The notes: generated from the letters alone by a model not told the origin. DNA of 64,000 nucleotides from Streptomyces griseoruber (GCF_001514205.1 NZ_KQ948764.1:319882-383881); one strand, 5' to 3'; counted from the stretch's first letter, positions 47,345 through 56,785 are shown. Numbers and translations: made by a program.

Positions 47345-48085
47345 GTGACCACCGTCCGTCTGCCGCTCTTCCCCCTGAACTCGGTGCTGTTCCCGGGTCT
47401 GGTGCTCCCGCTGAACGTCTTCGAGGAGCGCTATCGCGCCATGATGCGCGAACTGCTCAAGACCGCCGAGGACGAACCGCGCCGGTTCGCCGTCGTCGCC
47501 ATCCGCGACGGCCACGAGGTCGCGCCCAGCGCGCCGGGGCTGCCCGACCAGACCGCGCTGCCCGTGCGCGGCCCGGCGGCCGGCTTCGGCGAGGATCCCC
47601 TCAAGGCCTTCCAGGGCACCGGCTGCATCGCCGACGCCGCGACGATCCGCGAGCGTGCCGACGGCACCTTCGAGGTCCTGGCGACGGGCACGACCCGGGT
47701 CCGCCTCGTCTCGGTGGACGCCTCGGGCCCGTTCCTCACGGCGGAGCTGGAAGAACTCCCCGAAGAACCGGGCGACGAGGCCGGCGCGCTCGCCGAAGGC
47801 GTCCTGCGGGCCTTCCGCCAGTACCAGAAGCGCCTGGCGGGCGCCCGGGAACGCTCCCTCACCACCGGCGCGGACCTGCCCGACGACCCCGCGGTGGTGT
47901 CCTACCTGGTGGCCGCGGCGATGATGCTCGACACACCCACGAAGCAGCGCCTCCTCCAGGCCCCCGACATCGCCTCCCGGCTCCGCGACGAACTGAAACT
48001 CCTTCGCACCGAGACCGCGATCATCCGTAGCCTGCCCTCGCTGCCCGCGTCGGACCTGACGCGCGGCCCGACGAGTCTCAACTGA
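47345..48085 (+). CDS. LON peptidase substrate-binding-domain protein
   Basis: This 246-residue protein consists of the LON N-terminal (PUA-like) domain without the AAA+ or protease parts. The start LPLFPLNSVLFPGLVLPLNVFEERYR is diagnostic. GTTRVRL and the helical C terminus with AAAMMLDTPTKQRLL follow. Stand-alone LON-N proteins are widespread, but their role, perhaps in recognising unfolded proteins, is not established. The GTG start follows the preceding gene closely and the YbaK gene comes 22 bp later, so an operon is likely. Confidence 0.9.
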   Translation: MTTVRLPLFPLNSVLFPGLVLPLNVFEERYRAMMRELLKTAEDEPRRFAVVAIRDGHEVAPSAPGLPDQTALPVRGPAAGFGEDPLKAFQGTGCIADAATIRERADGTFEVLATGTTRVRLVSVDASGPFLTAELEELPEEPGDEAGALAEGVLRAFRQYQKRLAGARERSLTTGADLPDDPAVVSYLVAAAMMLDTPTKQRLLQAPDIASRLRDELKLLRTETAIIRSLPSLPASDLTRGPTSLN

Positions 48086-48107
48086 ACCCCCGAAGGCGCT
48101 CGAACCC

Positions 48108-48611
48108 ATGGCGAAGAAGCCGAAGAAGCAGCAGCAGTCCGGGGGCACCCCCGCCACGGTGGCCCTCACCTCGGCGGGCGTGGACTTCGCGGTCCACGCC
48201 TACGACCACGACCCGAACCACCCGTCCTACGGCGAGGAGGCCGCGCAGGCGATGGGCGTGTCCCCCGACCGGGTCTTCAAAACCCTGGTGGCGGACGTGG
48301 ACGGCGCGCTCACGGTCGCGGTGGTGCCGGTGGCCGGTTCCCTCGACCTGAAGGCCCTGGCCTCGGCGGTGGGCGGCAAACGCGCCGCCATGGCCGACCC
48401 CACCCTGGCCGAACGCACCACGGGCTATGTGCGGGGCGGCATCTCCCCCCTCGGCCAGCGCAGGAAACTCCCCACGGTCCTCGACGCCTCGGCCACCGCC
48501 CACCCCACGATCTGTGTCTCGGCGGGCCGCCGGGGCCTGGAGGTGGAGCTGTCCCCGACCGACCTGGCCACCCTGACCGAGGCGGTCCTGGCCCCGATCG
48601 GCCGGGGCTGA
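48108..48611 (+). CDS. ybaK: YbaK-type aminoacyl-tRNA deacylase
   Basis: YbaK/EbsC proteins hydrolyse Cys-tRNA(Pro), correcting mischarging by prolyl-tRNA synthetase. The 167-residue protein has the substrate-pocket motif DRVFKTLVADV with the conserved lysine, and GGKRAAMADP and GYVRGGISPLGQRRKLP. A lysine-rich tail leads the N terminus (AKKPKKQQQ). Length is typical. It is plus strand, co-oriented with the LON-N gene. Confidence 0.92.
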   Translation: MAKKPKKQQQSGGTPATVALTSAGVDFAVHAYDHDPNHPSYGEEAAQAMGVSPDRVFKTLVADVDGALTVAVVPVAGSLDLKALASAVGGKRAAMADPTLAERTTGYVRGGISPLGQRRKLPTVLDASATAHPTICVSAGRRGLEVELSPTDLATLTEAVLAPIGRG

Positions 48612-48630
48612 CCGGGGGAACGCGTCGCCG

Positions 48631-49332
48631 TCACGCGAGCGGCGCGCCGTAGGAGTCCTTCGGGACCGGCCCCTGCCCGTACGGGTCGGGGTCACGCGGG
48701 CCGAACAGCGCCGTGAGGCCCAGATGGACCAGCAGCGCCGCGAACGACCAGGCCAGCAACGCCCCCCGCGCCCCCAGCTTCAAGGGCGCCGAGAACGTCA
48801 CGCCCTTCCCGGCGGCCTTGGCCTGGGCGATCACGTCCGACCCGGGCCCCAGCCACACCCCCAGCCGCCACGCCAGCACCGACCCGAGCAGCCCCCCGGC
48901 CATCAGCGCCACCACCAACGGCACACCGCCGCGCCGCCGCCAGGCGAACACCACCGCCGCGCTCACGGCGCCGAACGCCAGCGCCAGCAGGGTGAACGTC
49001 CCGTCCACCCCGATCGCCTGCTCCCCCTCGGTGTCCTTGAGGTAGACGACCCACCCCCCGTTCACCACGTCCCCCACCAGCGGCACGGAGGGCGCCAGAT
49101 ACTTCCACAGCACCCCGAGCAGCACCCCGGCCACCGCGACCGCCACCGTCACCACGGCGGCCTCCCGCAGTTCGGTCTTCATCCCGGGTCCGTCCTGTCC
49201 GTACGCGGCGTCCTGCGGCACGGCCGCCACGCCCAGCGGCTCCCCGGGCGGGGGCGGCCAGGCGGCCCCCTGCGGGGACGGTTCGTGCGGGGACGGTTCG
49301 TGCGGCGGAGGCGGAGTCAGCGGTGCGGTCAC
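48631..49332 (-). CDS. Integral membrane protein, DUF2567-like
   Basis: This 233-residue protein has a proline-rich N terminus with HEPSPHEPSP repeats, then four hydrophobic segments (about 58-78, 113-131, 138-160 and 196-212). It may belong to the DUF2567 group of actinobacterial membrane proteins, but I am not sure. The GTG start is followed by proline codons; no ribosome site decides it. It lies downstream of an ABC permease gene on the same strand, 34 bp away, and could be co-transcribed with it. Function unknown. Confidence 0.7.
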   Translation of the reverse strand: MTAPLTPPPPHEPSPHEPSPQGAAWPPPPGEPLGVAAVPQDAAYGQDGPGMKTELREAAVVTVAVAVAGVLLGVLWKYLAPSVPLVGDVVNGGWVVYLKDTEGEQAIGVDGTFTLLALAFGAVSAAVVFAWRRRGGVPLVVALMAGGLLGSVLAWRLGVWLGPGSDVIAQAKAAGKGVTFSAPLKLGARGALLAWSFAALLVHLGLTALFGPRDPDPYGQGPVPKDSYGAPLA

Positions 49333-49366
49333 CCTGACATCGTGCCAGGCCCGGCTGTGCGGCGCG

Positions 49367-50194
49367 TCACCGGACGGCGGCCCGGCGGTAGGCCCAGGTG
49401 GCGACGGCCAGTGACACGACGCCCACCCCGGCGCACACCGCGAGGTCCCCGAGCACCAGCGCCCAGTCCGGATCCGCCCCGAAGGTCCGCGCGAAGGCCT
49501 CCACGCCGTACGTCGACGGCAGCAGATCCCGGGCGAACCGCACCGCCTCCGGCATCCGGTCCGGCGGCAGCACCCCCAGCAGCAGCGCGGCGGACATCCC
49601 CAGCTGCCCCAGCACGGTCGCCAGCTCCGGCCGCGGCGCGAGCAGCCCGAACGCGGCGCCCAGCCCGGACAGCGCGGCCCCGGCCAGCGGGATCACGGCC
49701 GCCAGCACCCACAGATGCGTCAGCGGCAGCCCGAACAGCACACACCCGAACACCGCGGTCACCAGGGTCCCCGGCACGGTGAAGGAGGCGTAAGCCCCCG
49801 CCGCGCCCAGCACCACGGCCGCCGGCGGCACCGGCAGGGTGGCGTAGTGGTCGAGCCCGCCGCTCGCCCGCAGCTGCCCGAAGTACTGCGCGAGCAGATT
49901 GAGCGCGACGAACGCGACGACGAGCACCGCGGAGCCCGCGACGACCGACTCGGCCTCGCTGCCCCCGTCCACGACACCCCGCATCATGATCAGGATGCCG
50001 ACCGACTGGAAGGTCGCCACGAACAGCAGCGGGATCCGCGCCACCCGCGCACGCGAGAGCTGCGCCCGGTACACGGCCACGAGCGACGGCCACAGCCGCG
50101 CGCGCGGCCCCAACTCGGCGGTCACGGTCGCGCGGACCGTGCCGGTGACGGCCCGGGCGCCGCCCGGCAGAACCTCTGCGGGTACGACACTCAC
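49367..50194 (-). CDS. ABC-2-type transporter permease
   Basis: This 275-residue permease has six predicted membrane segments and the ABC-2 fold found with DrrA-type ATPases. The segment LPSTYGVEAFARTFG resembles the conserved region after helix 4-5 of DrrB-like permeases. The GTG start (VSVVPAEV) has AGAGGAG ten bases upstream. The ATPase gene lies 91 bp upstream on the same strand; together they form an exporter, possibly for drugs or lipids. Confidence 0.87.
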   Translation of the reverse strand: MSVVPAEVLPGGARAVTGTVRATVTAELGPRARLWPSLVAVYRAQLSRARVARIPLLFVATFQSVGILIMMRGVVDGGSEAESVVAGSAVLVVAFVALNLLAQYFGQLRASGGLDHYATLPVPPAAVVLGAAGAYASFTVPGTLVTAVFGCVLFGLPLTHLWVLAAVIPLAGAALSGLGAAFGLLAPRPELATVLGQLGMSAALLLGVLPPDRMPEAVRFARDLLPSTYGVEAFARTFGADPDWALVLGDLAVCAGVGVVSLAVATWAYRRAAVR

Positions 50195-50285
50195 GTGGCG
50201 CTGCTCCTCTTCCCTGCGGCTCTCATACCGTCCCCCACGCACCATACGGACCATACGGACCCGGGGCCCACCCCGCTCAGATCGC

Positions 50286-51305
50286 TCACGCCCGCACCAG
50301 CCCCTGCCGCGCGGCCCCGCCCAGCGCCAGGTACACGTCCTCCAGACTGGGCGTGGCCAGGGTGAAGTCGTCCAGGGCGGCGAAGGCGGCCCCGCCGGTG
50401 ACGGTGGCGACGACGGCGCGGGCCTCGTCGGGGGCCAGCCGCAGCGTCCAGCGGCGCCCGGACTCCACGGCCCGCTCGCGCAGCGCGGCGACCTCGGGGA
50501 CGTCCAGCGGCGCCCGCTCCCGCCACACCAGCTCGACCCGGACCTCGCCGGCGACCTGCTCCTTGAGCCCGGCCGGCGTGTCGCAGGCGATGACCCGGCC
50601 CCGGTCGAGGACGGCGACCCGGTCGAGGACGGTCTCGGCCTCGATGACGTTGTGGGTGACCAGCAGGACGGTCGTGCCCTGCTCGGCGCGCCGCCGGTCC
50701 ACGGCCGACCACACGGCGCGCCGCGCGACCGGGTCCATCCCGGTGGTCGGCTCGTCGAGCACCAGCAGCGGCCGCTCCCCCACCAGCACGGACGCGAAGC
50801 AGGCCAGCCGCCGCTGTCCGCCGGACAGCTTGCGCAGCGTGCGGCCGGCGAGCGGGGTGAGCCCCAGTTCGTCGAGGACGGCGTCCCGTTCCCGGCGGGC
50901 CTGCCGTACGTCGAGACCGCGCAGCCGTCCGGTGGTCTCGGCGGCCAGGGAGACGGTGAGCTCGTCGAGGGCGGTGGACTCCTGGCCGAGGTAGGCGAGG
51001 ATGCGCGCGGCCCGCTCGGGGTGGCGCACGATGTCGTGGCCGAGGATCTCCACGGTGCCCGCGTCGGGCCGCATCAGCCCGGTCATCTGCCGTACGAGGG
51101 TGGACTTGCCGGCTCCGTTCGGGCCGAGGAGCCCGAAGATCTCCCCGCGGCGGATGTCCAGCTCCACCCCGTCGGTGGCCCGTACCTCGGGGGTCGCCGG
51201 GGTGCCGCGCCGGCCCCGTACCGCCGGATAGGTCTTGGTCAGTCCGCGCACGGCACACACGACCTCGTCCGGGTGCCGGATGGCCGATGCCGCGCGCGTA
51301 CTCAC
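50286..51305 (-). CDS. ABC transporter ATP-binding protein, DrrA-like
   Basis: This 339-residue ATPase has Walker A GPNGAGKST (61-69), Q-loop LGQES, signature LSGGQRR, Walker B LLVLDEPTTGMDP and the H-loop VTHN. A C-terminal regulatory stretch of about 100 residues (LKEQVAGEVRVELVW onward) is typical of DrrA/daunorubicin-type exporters. It pairs with the permease downstream. The GTG start lies 61 bp from the NYN-domain gene stop. Confidence 0.9.
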   Translation of the reverse strand: MSTRAASAIRHPDEVVCAVRGLTKTYPAVRGRRGTPATPEVRATDGVELDIRRGEIFGLLGPNGAGKSTLVRQMTGLMRPDAGTVEILGHDIVRHPERAARILAYLGQESTALDELTVSLAAETTGRLRGLDVRQARRERDAVLDELGLTPLAGRTLRKLSGGQRRLACFASVLVGERPLLVLDEPTTGMDPVARRAVWSAVDRRRAEQGTTVLLVTHNVIEAETVLDRVAVLDRGRVIACDTPAGLKEQVAGEVRVELVWRERAPLDVPEVAALRERAVESGRRWTLRLAPDEARAVVATVTGGAAFAALDDFTLATPSLEDVYLALGGAARQGLVRA

Positions 51306-51366
51306 AAGGGACGAGCCTACGGGGTCGGCAAGCCCCGCTCGTCCTTGGGGCCGCTCTCGGCGGCCG

Positions 51367-52596
51367 TCACTCCCCGGCGGGCGCGTGCTCGGCGGCGGTG
51401 CGGACGTCGACCTCGCGCCAGAAGCCCGCCCGGATGGCGTAGCGGTCGTGCTCGTCGATCTGGTCGTCCTTGTGCGCGAGCAGTCCGAAGCGGGCCGCGT
51501 ACCGGAGCAGCTCGCCGTCGATGCGGTGCGGGATGCGCGGGTACATGCCCGACAGCTTCTGCAGATGGCCCTGGTCGCCGAGGCGGCCCATCCAGCGCCG
51601 GGCGAAGACCTGTCCCACCTCGAACGGGTCGCCGCCGACGGTGGTGATGTCCTCCTCGCGGTCGGCCCAGCGCTGTTCCGCCGTGGTCAGCTGGGCCAGC
51701 GTCGGCATGGAGGAGGCCTCGGCGGGCTCGGCGACGACACCGGGCCGGTCCACCCAGCCCTTGTCGGAGGACCAGCGCAGGGTGGCGGTGGCGGGGTGCG
51801 GGGCGGGGTGGCTGCCGGGTGCGCGCAGCGCGGCCAGGTCCTTGGGGGTGGGGACGCCCTTGGTGGCGGGCACACGCTCCTGGACGCCGGAGCGGTCGGC
51901 GGCGTCCGCGCCGGCGTGCTCGGGCTCCTCCGCGGGCCGCTCGGCGGCGGGGGCGAGGCCGGTGTCGGGCAGCGGCGCGGACAGGATCGCGGCGATCTCG
52001 GGCCGGGGTACGGGCTGCGGCGCGCACACCCCGCCGAGTTCCTTGGCGCGGACGGCCTTGGTGATCCACGTACGGTCCAGGACGCGCCGTTCGTCGGCCT
52101 CGGCGACCAGGTCCTCGGACTGGTTGTAGTCGCCGTCGGCGGCCTGGACGGCCCACAGGTGGACGGCGACGCCGTGTTCCTTGGCGGCCATCATGCCGGG
52201 CAGCAGATCGCCGTCGCCGGTGACGAGGACGACGTCGGAGCAGGCGCGGTTGCGGGCCAGCTCGGTCAGTTCGGCGTGCATGGCGGCGTCGACGCCCTTC
52301 TGGGCCCAGCGTCCGTCGCTGCGGGTCAGCGCGCCCAGCCGGACGGTGACCCGGGGCATCACGCGCAGCCTGCGGTGTTCGGGCTGGGGGACGCGGTCGG
52401 GGGCGCCGTCGAACCAGTAGATGCGCAGCAGGGGGCGTTCGGTGTCGGACTCGGCCTGTTCGCGCAGTCCCTGGACGAGCGCGGAGTGATCGACGGTGAT
52501 GCGGGACCGCGAGGGCTCTCCGGCGAGGAGGCTCGCGGCCGCCCCCAGCAGATACCCGGCGTCCACCAGGACGATGCAGCGGTCCACACGACTCAC
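51367..52596 (-). CDS. NYN-domain (PIN-like) ribonuclease, predicted
   Basis: This 409-residue protein begins with a NYN domain, a PIN-like fold of metal-dependent RNases. Its acidic residues are visible in CIVLVDAGYLLG (Asp12), KGVDAAMHAEL and VTGDGDLLPGM. The middle is a low-complexity linker rich in Pro, Ala and Glu (about 190-270). A C-terminal helical domain (QVFARRWMGRLG to RAGFWREVDV) may bind RNA or DNA. Substrates are unknown. It is divergent from the small gene at 52.8 kb. Confidence 0.82.
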   Translation of the reverse strand: MSRVDRCIVLVDAGYLLGAAASLLAGEPSRSRITVDHSALVQGLREQAESDTERPLLRIYWFDGAPDRVPQPEHRRLRVMPRVTVRLGALTRSDGRWAQKGVDAAMHAELTELARNRACSDVVLVTGDGDLLPGMMAAKEHGVAVHLWAVQAADGDYNQSEDLVAEADERRVLDRTWITKAVRAKELGGVCAPQPVPRPEIAAILSAPLPDTGLAPAAERPAEEPEHAGADAADRSGVQERVPATKGVPTPKDLAALRAPGSHPAPHPATATLRWSSDKGWVDRPGVVAEPAEASSMPTLAQLTTAEQRWADREEDITTVGGDPFEVGQVFARRWMGRLGDQGHLQKLSGMYPRIPHRIDGELLRYAARFGLLAHKDDQIDEHDRYAIRAGFWREVDVRTAAEHAPAGE

Positions 52597-52811
52597 CCTC
52601 TTCCCGGGAGGTTTGCTTCGGGCTTCCTTCGAGTCTGCCCGACCGTGCGGGGGTTAACGGCCCGAACTCGATCTTCGGCGTGGCGTTTCGGGGCGATGCG
52701 CTCCGAGAACCCCTGTCACGGACGGTAATTATCCGAAATGCGGCTTACATCAGCCTATGTGAATCTGGTCGCGGCCCTGGTCCCCACATCCCCCGCAGGA
52801 GGCAGATCCCC

Positions 52812-52976
52812 ATGGCCAAGAACAAGAAGCAGGACCGTAAACAGCCGCAGTCCGAGCGTGGTCAGCAGCAGGCCCAGCAGTCCTCGATGCAGGAGCAGGC
52901 CGAACAGCGGATCTCCCAGGTGACCCCGGCCGACGTCGCCCGCAAGGGCCGGCAGAAGCGGTTCGGGCACAACTGA
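52812..52976 (+). CDS. Small basic glutamine-rich protein
   Basis: This 54-residue protein is composed almost entirely of Lys, Gln, Glu and Ser (AKNKKQDRKQPQSERGQQQ), ending DVARKGRQKRFGHN. A strong ribosome site AGGAGG lies nine bases upstream, and a perfect terminator follows. It has no recognised domain; disorder and nucleic-acid binding are plausible. The good ribosome site and terminator argue that it is a real gene. Confidence 0.75.
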   Translation: MAKNKKQDRKQPQSERGQQQAQQSSMQEQAEQRISQVTPADVARKGRQKRFGHN

Positions 52977-53011
52977 CATCCACGCGATGGGCTGTTGCAG
53001 CCCAGGCACAC

Positions 53012-53045
53012 CGAGGGGCGCGTCCGGAACCGGACGCGCCCCTCG
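53012..53045. terminator. Bidirectional terminator between the small gene and dnaE
   Basis: A perfect 15-bp stem (CGAGGGGCGCGTCCG and its complement) with a GAAC loop lies 35 bp after the small gene stop and 22 bp from the dnaE stop. A smaller hairpin GGGCTG-TTG-CAGCCC precedes it at 52989-53003. Confidence 0.85.
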
Positions 53046-53066
53046 CGCTGTTCCCCGGGCCCGGCC

Positions 53067-56000
53067 TCAGCCCGCCAGGCAGGACGGGCCGAGCAGCACC
53101 TTCAGATCGCCGAACAGCGCCGGATCGGGCTTGACCCGGTGCCGGTCCAGGCGCAGAACGGTCGTCCGGGTCGGGCCCTGGAGCTTGATGCGGACCTCGC
53201 TGTCCCCGCGGTGGTGGGTGAGGATCTCGTTGAGGCGGCTGACCATCGGCGGGGTGACCCGGGTGGCCGGGATGGTGAGGATCACCGGCGCGTTGGTGCC
53301 CGCGTTGGACAGGTCGGGGACCTGGAGCTCCATCGCGACGAGCCGGGGCACGTCCTCGCGCTTGTCGAGCCGGCCCTTGACGAAGACCACCGCGTCCTCG
53401 ACGAGTTGGGTCGACACCAGCTGGTAGGTCGCCGGGAAGAACATGCACTCGATGGAGCCCGCGAGGTCCTCCACGGTGGCGATGGCCCAGGCGTTGCCCT
53501 GCTTGGTCATCTTGCGCTGGAGGCCCGAGATGATGCCGCCGATGGTGACGACCGCGCCGTCCGCGTGCTCGCCTCCGGTGAGCTGGGCGATGCCCGCGTC
53601 CGCCTTGTCGGACAGCACGTGCTCCAGGCCGAACAGCGGGTGGTCGGAGACGTAGAGACCGAGCATCTCCCGCTCCTGGGCGAGCAGATAGGTCTTGTCC
53701 CACTCGTCCTCGGTGAACTGCACGTCGAGGCCGAAGCCGGGCTCGCTGCTCTCCTCCTCGCCCATGCCGCCGAAGAGGTCGAACTGGCCCTCGGCCTCCT
53801 TGCGCTTGACCGCGACCACATTGTCGATCATCGGTTCGAACTGGGCGGTGAGGCCCTTGCGGGTGTGCCCGAGCGTGTCGAACGCGCCCGCCTTGATCAG
53901 CGATTCCGTGGTGCGCTTGTTGCAGGCGACGGCCTCGACCTTGTCGAGGTAGTCGGGGAAGGAGGCGTACTTCCCCTTGGCCTTGCGGCTCTTGATGATC
54001 GACTCGACCACGTTGGTGCCGACGTTGCGGACGGCCTCGAGGCCGAAGAGGATCACGTCGTCGCCCTGGGCGGCGAAGTTGTGCACCGATTCGTTCACAT
54101 TGGGCGGCAGCACCTTGATGCCCATGCGCCGGCACTCGTTGAGGTAGATCGCCGACTTGTCCTTGTCGTCCTTGACGGACGTCAGCAGCGCGGCCATGTA
54201 CTCGGCCGGGTAGTTCGCCTTCAGATAGGCGGTCCAGTACGAGACCAGTCCGTACGCGGCCGAGTGGGCCTTGTTGAAGGCGTAGCCGGCGAACGGGACC
54301 AGGACGTCCCACAGGGCCTGGATGGCCTCGTCGCTGTAGCCGTTCTTCTGGGCGCCGGCCTGGAAGATGGTGAAGTTCTTCGCCAGCTCCTCGGGCTTCT
54401 TCTTGCCCATCACGCGGCGGAGGATGTCGGCCTCGCCCAGCGAGTAGCCGGCGATGATCTGGGCGGCCTTCTGCACCTGCTCCTGGTAGACGATCAGGCC
54501 GTAGGTGACGGCCAGGACCTCCTCGAGGGGCTCCTCCAGCTCCTTGTGGATCGGGGTGATCTCCTGGAGCTTGTTCTTGCGCAGCGCGTAGTTGGTGTGC
54601 GAGTCCATGCCCATCGGGCCCGGACGGTAGAGCGCCGACACGGCGGAGATGTCTTCGAAGTTGTCGGGCTTCATCAGGCGCAGCAGGGAGCGCATGGGGC
54701 CGCCGTCGAACTGGAAGACGCCGAGGGTGTCGCCGCGCTGGAGCAGTTCGAAGGTCGTCGGATCGTCGAGCGGGAGGCTCAGCAGATCGATGTCGACGTC
54801 CTTGTTGGACTTCACCATCTTGACGGCGTCGTCCATGATCGTCAGGTTGCGCAGGCCGAGGAAGTCCATCTTCAGCAGGCCGAGCGACTCACAGCTCGGG
54901 TAGTCCCACTGGGTGATGGTCACGCCGTCGGTGTGACGCACCCACACCGGGACGTGCTCGGTGATGGTCTCGCTGGACATGATCACTCCGGCGGCGTGCA
55001 CACCCATCTGCCGGACCAGGCCCTCGACGCCCTTGGCGGTGTCGATGACCTTCTTCACATCGGGCTCGTTCTCGTACATCGCCCGGATCTCGCCCGCCTC
55101 GCTGTAGCGGGGGTGCGAGGGGTCGGTGATGCCGTTGAGGTCGATGCCCTTGCCGAGGACGTCGGCGGGCATGGCCTTGGTGAGCCGGTCGCCCATCGCG
55201 TACGGGTAGCCCAGCACGCGCGCGGAGTCCTTGATCGCGTTCTTGGCCTTGATCTTGCCGTAGGTGCCGATCATGGCGACCTTGTCGGCGCCGTATTTCT
55301 CGGTCACGTACCTGATCACCTCGACGCGCCTGCGCTCGTCGAAGTCGATGTCGACGTCGGGCATCGAGATGCGCTCGGGGTTGAGGAACCGCTCGAAGAT
55401 CAGACCGTGCGGGATGGGGTCGAGGTCGGTGATGCCCATGGCGTACGCGACGATCGAGCCGGCCGCGGAGCCCCGGCCGGGGCCGACGGCGATGCCCTGC
55501 TTCTTGGCCCACATGATGAAGTCGGCGACGACGAGGAAGTAGCCCGGGAAGCCCATCGAGATGATGGTGTCCATCTCGTACTCGACCTGCTTCATGCGGT
55601 CGTCCGGGATGCCCTCGGGGAAGCGGCGGTGCATGCCGCGCATGGTCTCCTCGCGGAACCAGGTGACCTCGGTGTAGCCCTCGGGGATGTCGAACTTCGG
55701 CATGAGGTTGCGGGCCTCGAACATGCCGGCGGTGTCGATCTGCTCGGCCACCAGGAGGGTGTTGGCGCAGCCCTCCTGCCAGGCGTCCGAGGAGTCGATG
55801 GCGTACATCTCGTCCGTGGACTTCAGGTAGTAGCCGGTGCCGTCGAACTTGAAGCGGTCGGGGTCGGAGAGGTTCTTGCCGGTCTGGATGCACAGCAGCG
55901 CGTCGTGGGCGGTCGCCTCGTGCGCGTACGTGTAGTGCGAGTCGTTCGTCACCAGGGGCGGGATGCCGAGCTTCTTGCCGATCTCCAGCAGACCGTCGCG

Positions 56001-56606
56001 GACCCGGTGCTCGATCTCGATGCCGTGGTCCATCAGCTCCAGGAAGTAGCGGTCCTTGCCGAAGATGTCCTGGTAGTCGGCGGCCGCCTTCAGCGCCTCG
56101 TCGTACTGGCCGAGGCGCAGCCGGGTCTGGAGCTCGCCGGAGGGGCAGCCGGTGGAGGCGATGAGCCCCTCGGACCACTTGGCGATGGTCTCCTTGTCCA
56201 TGCGCGGCCACTTCTGGAGCCAGCCCTCGGCGTACGCGTCGGAGGAGAGGCGGAAGAGGTTGTGCAGACCCGTCGCGTTCGCCGCCCAGATCGTCTTGTG
56301 GGTGTAACCGCCGGAACCGGAGACGTCGTCCCGCTTCTGGTGCGGCTGGCCCCACTGGATCTTGCGCTTGTTGCGCCGCGACTCGGGCGCGACATACGCC
56401 TCGATCCCGATGATCGGGGTGATCCCGGACTTCTTCGCGGTGTGGAAGAAGTCGTACGCCCCGTGCAGGTTGCCGTGGTCGGACATGGCGATGTGCGTCA
56501 TGCCCATCTCGTTGCACGCGTTGAACATGTCCTTCAGCCGCGCGGCACCGTCCAGCAGCGAGTACTGGGTGTGGACGTGCAGGTGCGTGAACGGCGGCTT
56601 CGACAC
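53067..56606 (-). CDS. dnaE: DNA polymerase III alpha subunit
   Basis: DnaE1 is the replicative polymerase. The 1179-residue protein has an N-terminal PHP domain with metal ligands intact (His8, His10, His12 in THLHVHTQYS, and SDHGNLHG). The palm follows, with catalytic aspartates in PDVDIDFDERRR (around residue 415) and KMDFLGLRNL, then the fingers, the tandem helix-hairpin-helix and a C-terminal OB fold (GGIISGLQRKMTKQGNAW). In mycobacteria an intact PHP domain of DnaE1 proofreads, and the residues here suggest the same. The gene is monocistronic, with a palindrome in the divergent promoter region. Confidence 0.98.
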   Translation of the reverse strand: MSKPPFTHLHVHTQYSLLDGAARLKDMFNACNEMGMTHIAMSDHGNLHGAYDFFHTAKKSGITPIIGIEAYVAPESRRNKRKIQWGQPHQKRDDVSGSGGYTHKTIWAANATGLHNLFRLSSDAYAEGWLQKWPRMDKETIAKWSEGLIASTGCPSGELQTRLRLGQYDEALKAAADYQDIFGKDRYFLELMDHGIEIEHRVRDGLLEIGKKLGIPPLVTNDSHYTYAHEATAHDALLCIQTGKNLSDPDRFKFDGTGYYLKSTDEMYAIDSSDAWQEGCANTLLVAEQIDTAGMFEARNLMPKFDIPEGYTEVTWFREETMRGMHRRFPEGIPDDRMKQVEYEMDTIISMGFPGYFLVVADFIMWAKKQGIAVGPGRGSAAGSIVAYAMGITDLDPIPHGLIFERFLNPERISMPDVDIDFDERRRVEVIRYVTEKYGADKVAMIGTYGKIKAKNAIKDSARVLGYPYAMGDRLTKAMPADVLGKGIDLNGITDPSHPRYSEAGEIRAMYENEPDVKKVIDTAKGVEGLVRQMGVHAAGVIMSSETITEHVPVWVRHTDGVTITQWDYPSCESLGLLKMDFLGLRNLTIMDDAVKMVKSNKDVDIDLLSLPLDDPTTFELLQRGDTLGVFQFDGGPMRSLLRLMKPDNFEDISAVSALYRPGPMGMDSHTNYALRKNKLQEITPIHKELEEPLEEVLAVTYGLIVYQEQVQKAAQIIAGYSLGEADILRRVMGKKKPEELAKNFTIFQAGAQKNGYSDEAIQALWDVLVPFAGYAFNKAHSAAYGLVSYWTAYLKANYPAEYMAALLTSVKDDKDKSAIYLNECRRMGIKVLPPNVNESVHNFAAQGDDVILFGLEAVRNVGTNVVESIIKSRKAKGKYASFPDYLDKVEAVACNKRTTESLIKAGAFDTLGHTRKGLTAQFEPMIDNVVAVKRKEAEGQFDLFGGMGEEESSEPGFGLDVQFTEDEWDKTYLLAQEREMLGLYVSDHPLFGLEHVLSDKADAGIAQLTGGEHADGAVVTIGGIISGLQRKMTKQGNAWAIATVEDLAGSIECMFFPATYQLVSTQLVEDAVVFVKGRLDKREDVPRLVAMELQVPDLSNAGTNAPVILTIPATRVTPPMVSRLNEILTHHRGDSEVRIKLQGPTRTTVLRLDRHRVKPDPALFGDLKVLLGPSCLAG

Positions 56607-56712
56607 GGCGTGGCCTCCAAGGGAAACACTCGACGACGGGCGGGCGGACAGTCCGGGGGTCAGCGTCGAAGTCTATGCCTCGCCACTGACACCCGGCGGG
56701 CACTCCCACGTA

Positions 56713-56730
56713 CCTTCGAACGTTGGAAGG
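56713..56730. promoter_or_regulatory. Near-palindrome in the dnaE/DUF2252 promoter region
   Basis: CCTTCGAACGTTGGAAGG is an 18-bp near-perfect palindrome centred on AACGTT, with one mismatched pair. It lies 107 bp upstream of the dnaE start and 56 bp upstream of the DUF2252 start. It is not a LexA box, as the spacing is wrong. Confidence 0.45.
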
Positions 56731-56785
56731 GGACGGACGATCCGTCCCGAGGTCACGCACCATCTGTCCCAGGAGGCACCCAGCG

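Noticed and set aside
56713..56730. A LexA (SOS) box between dnaE and the DUF2252 gene
   Set aside because: TCGAAC is present but the partner GTTCGA is not at the required four-base spacing, so the palindrome is of another kind.
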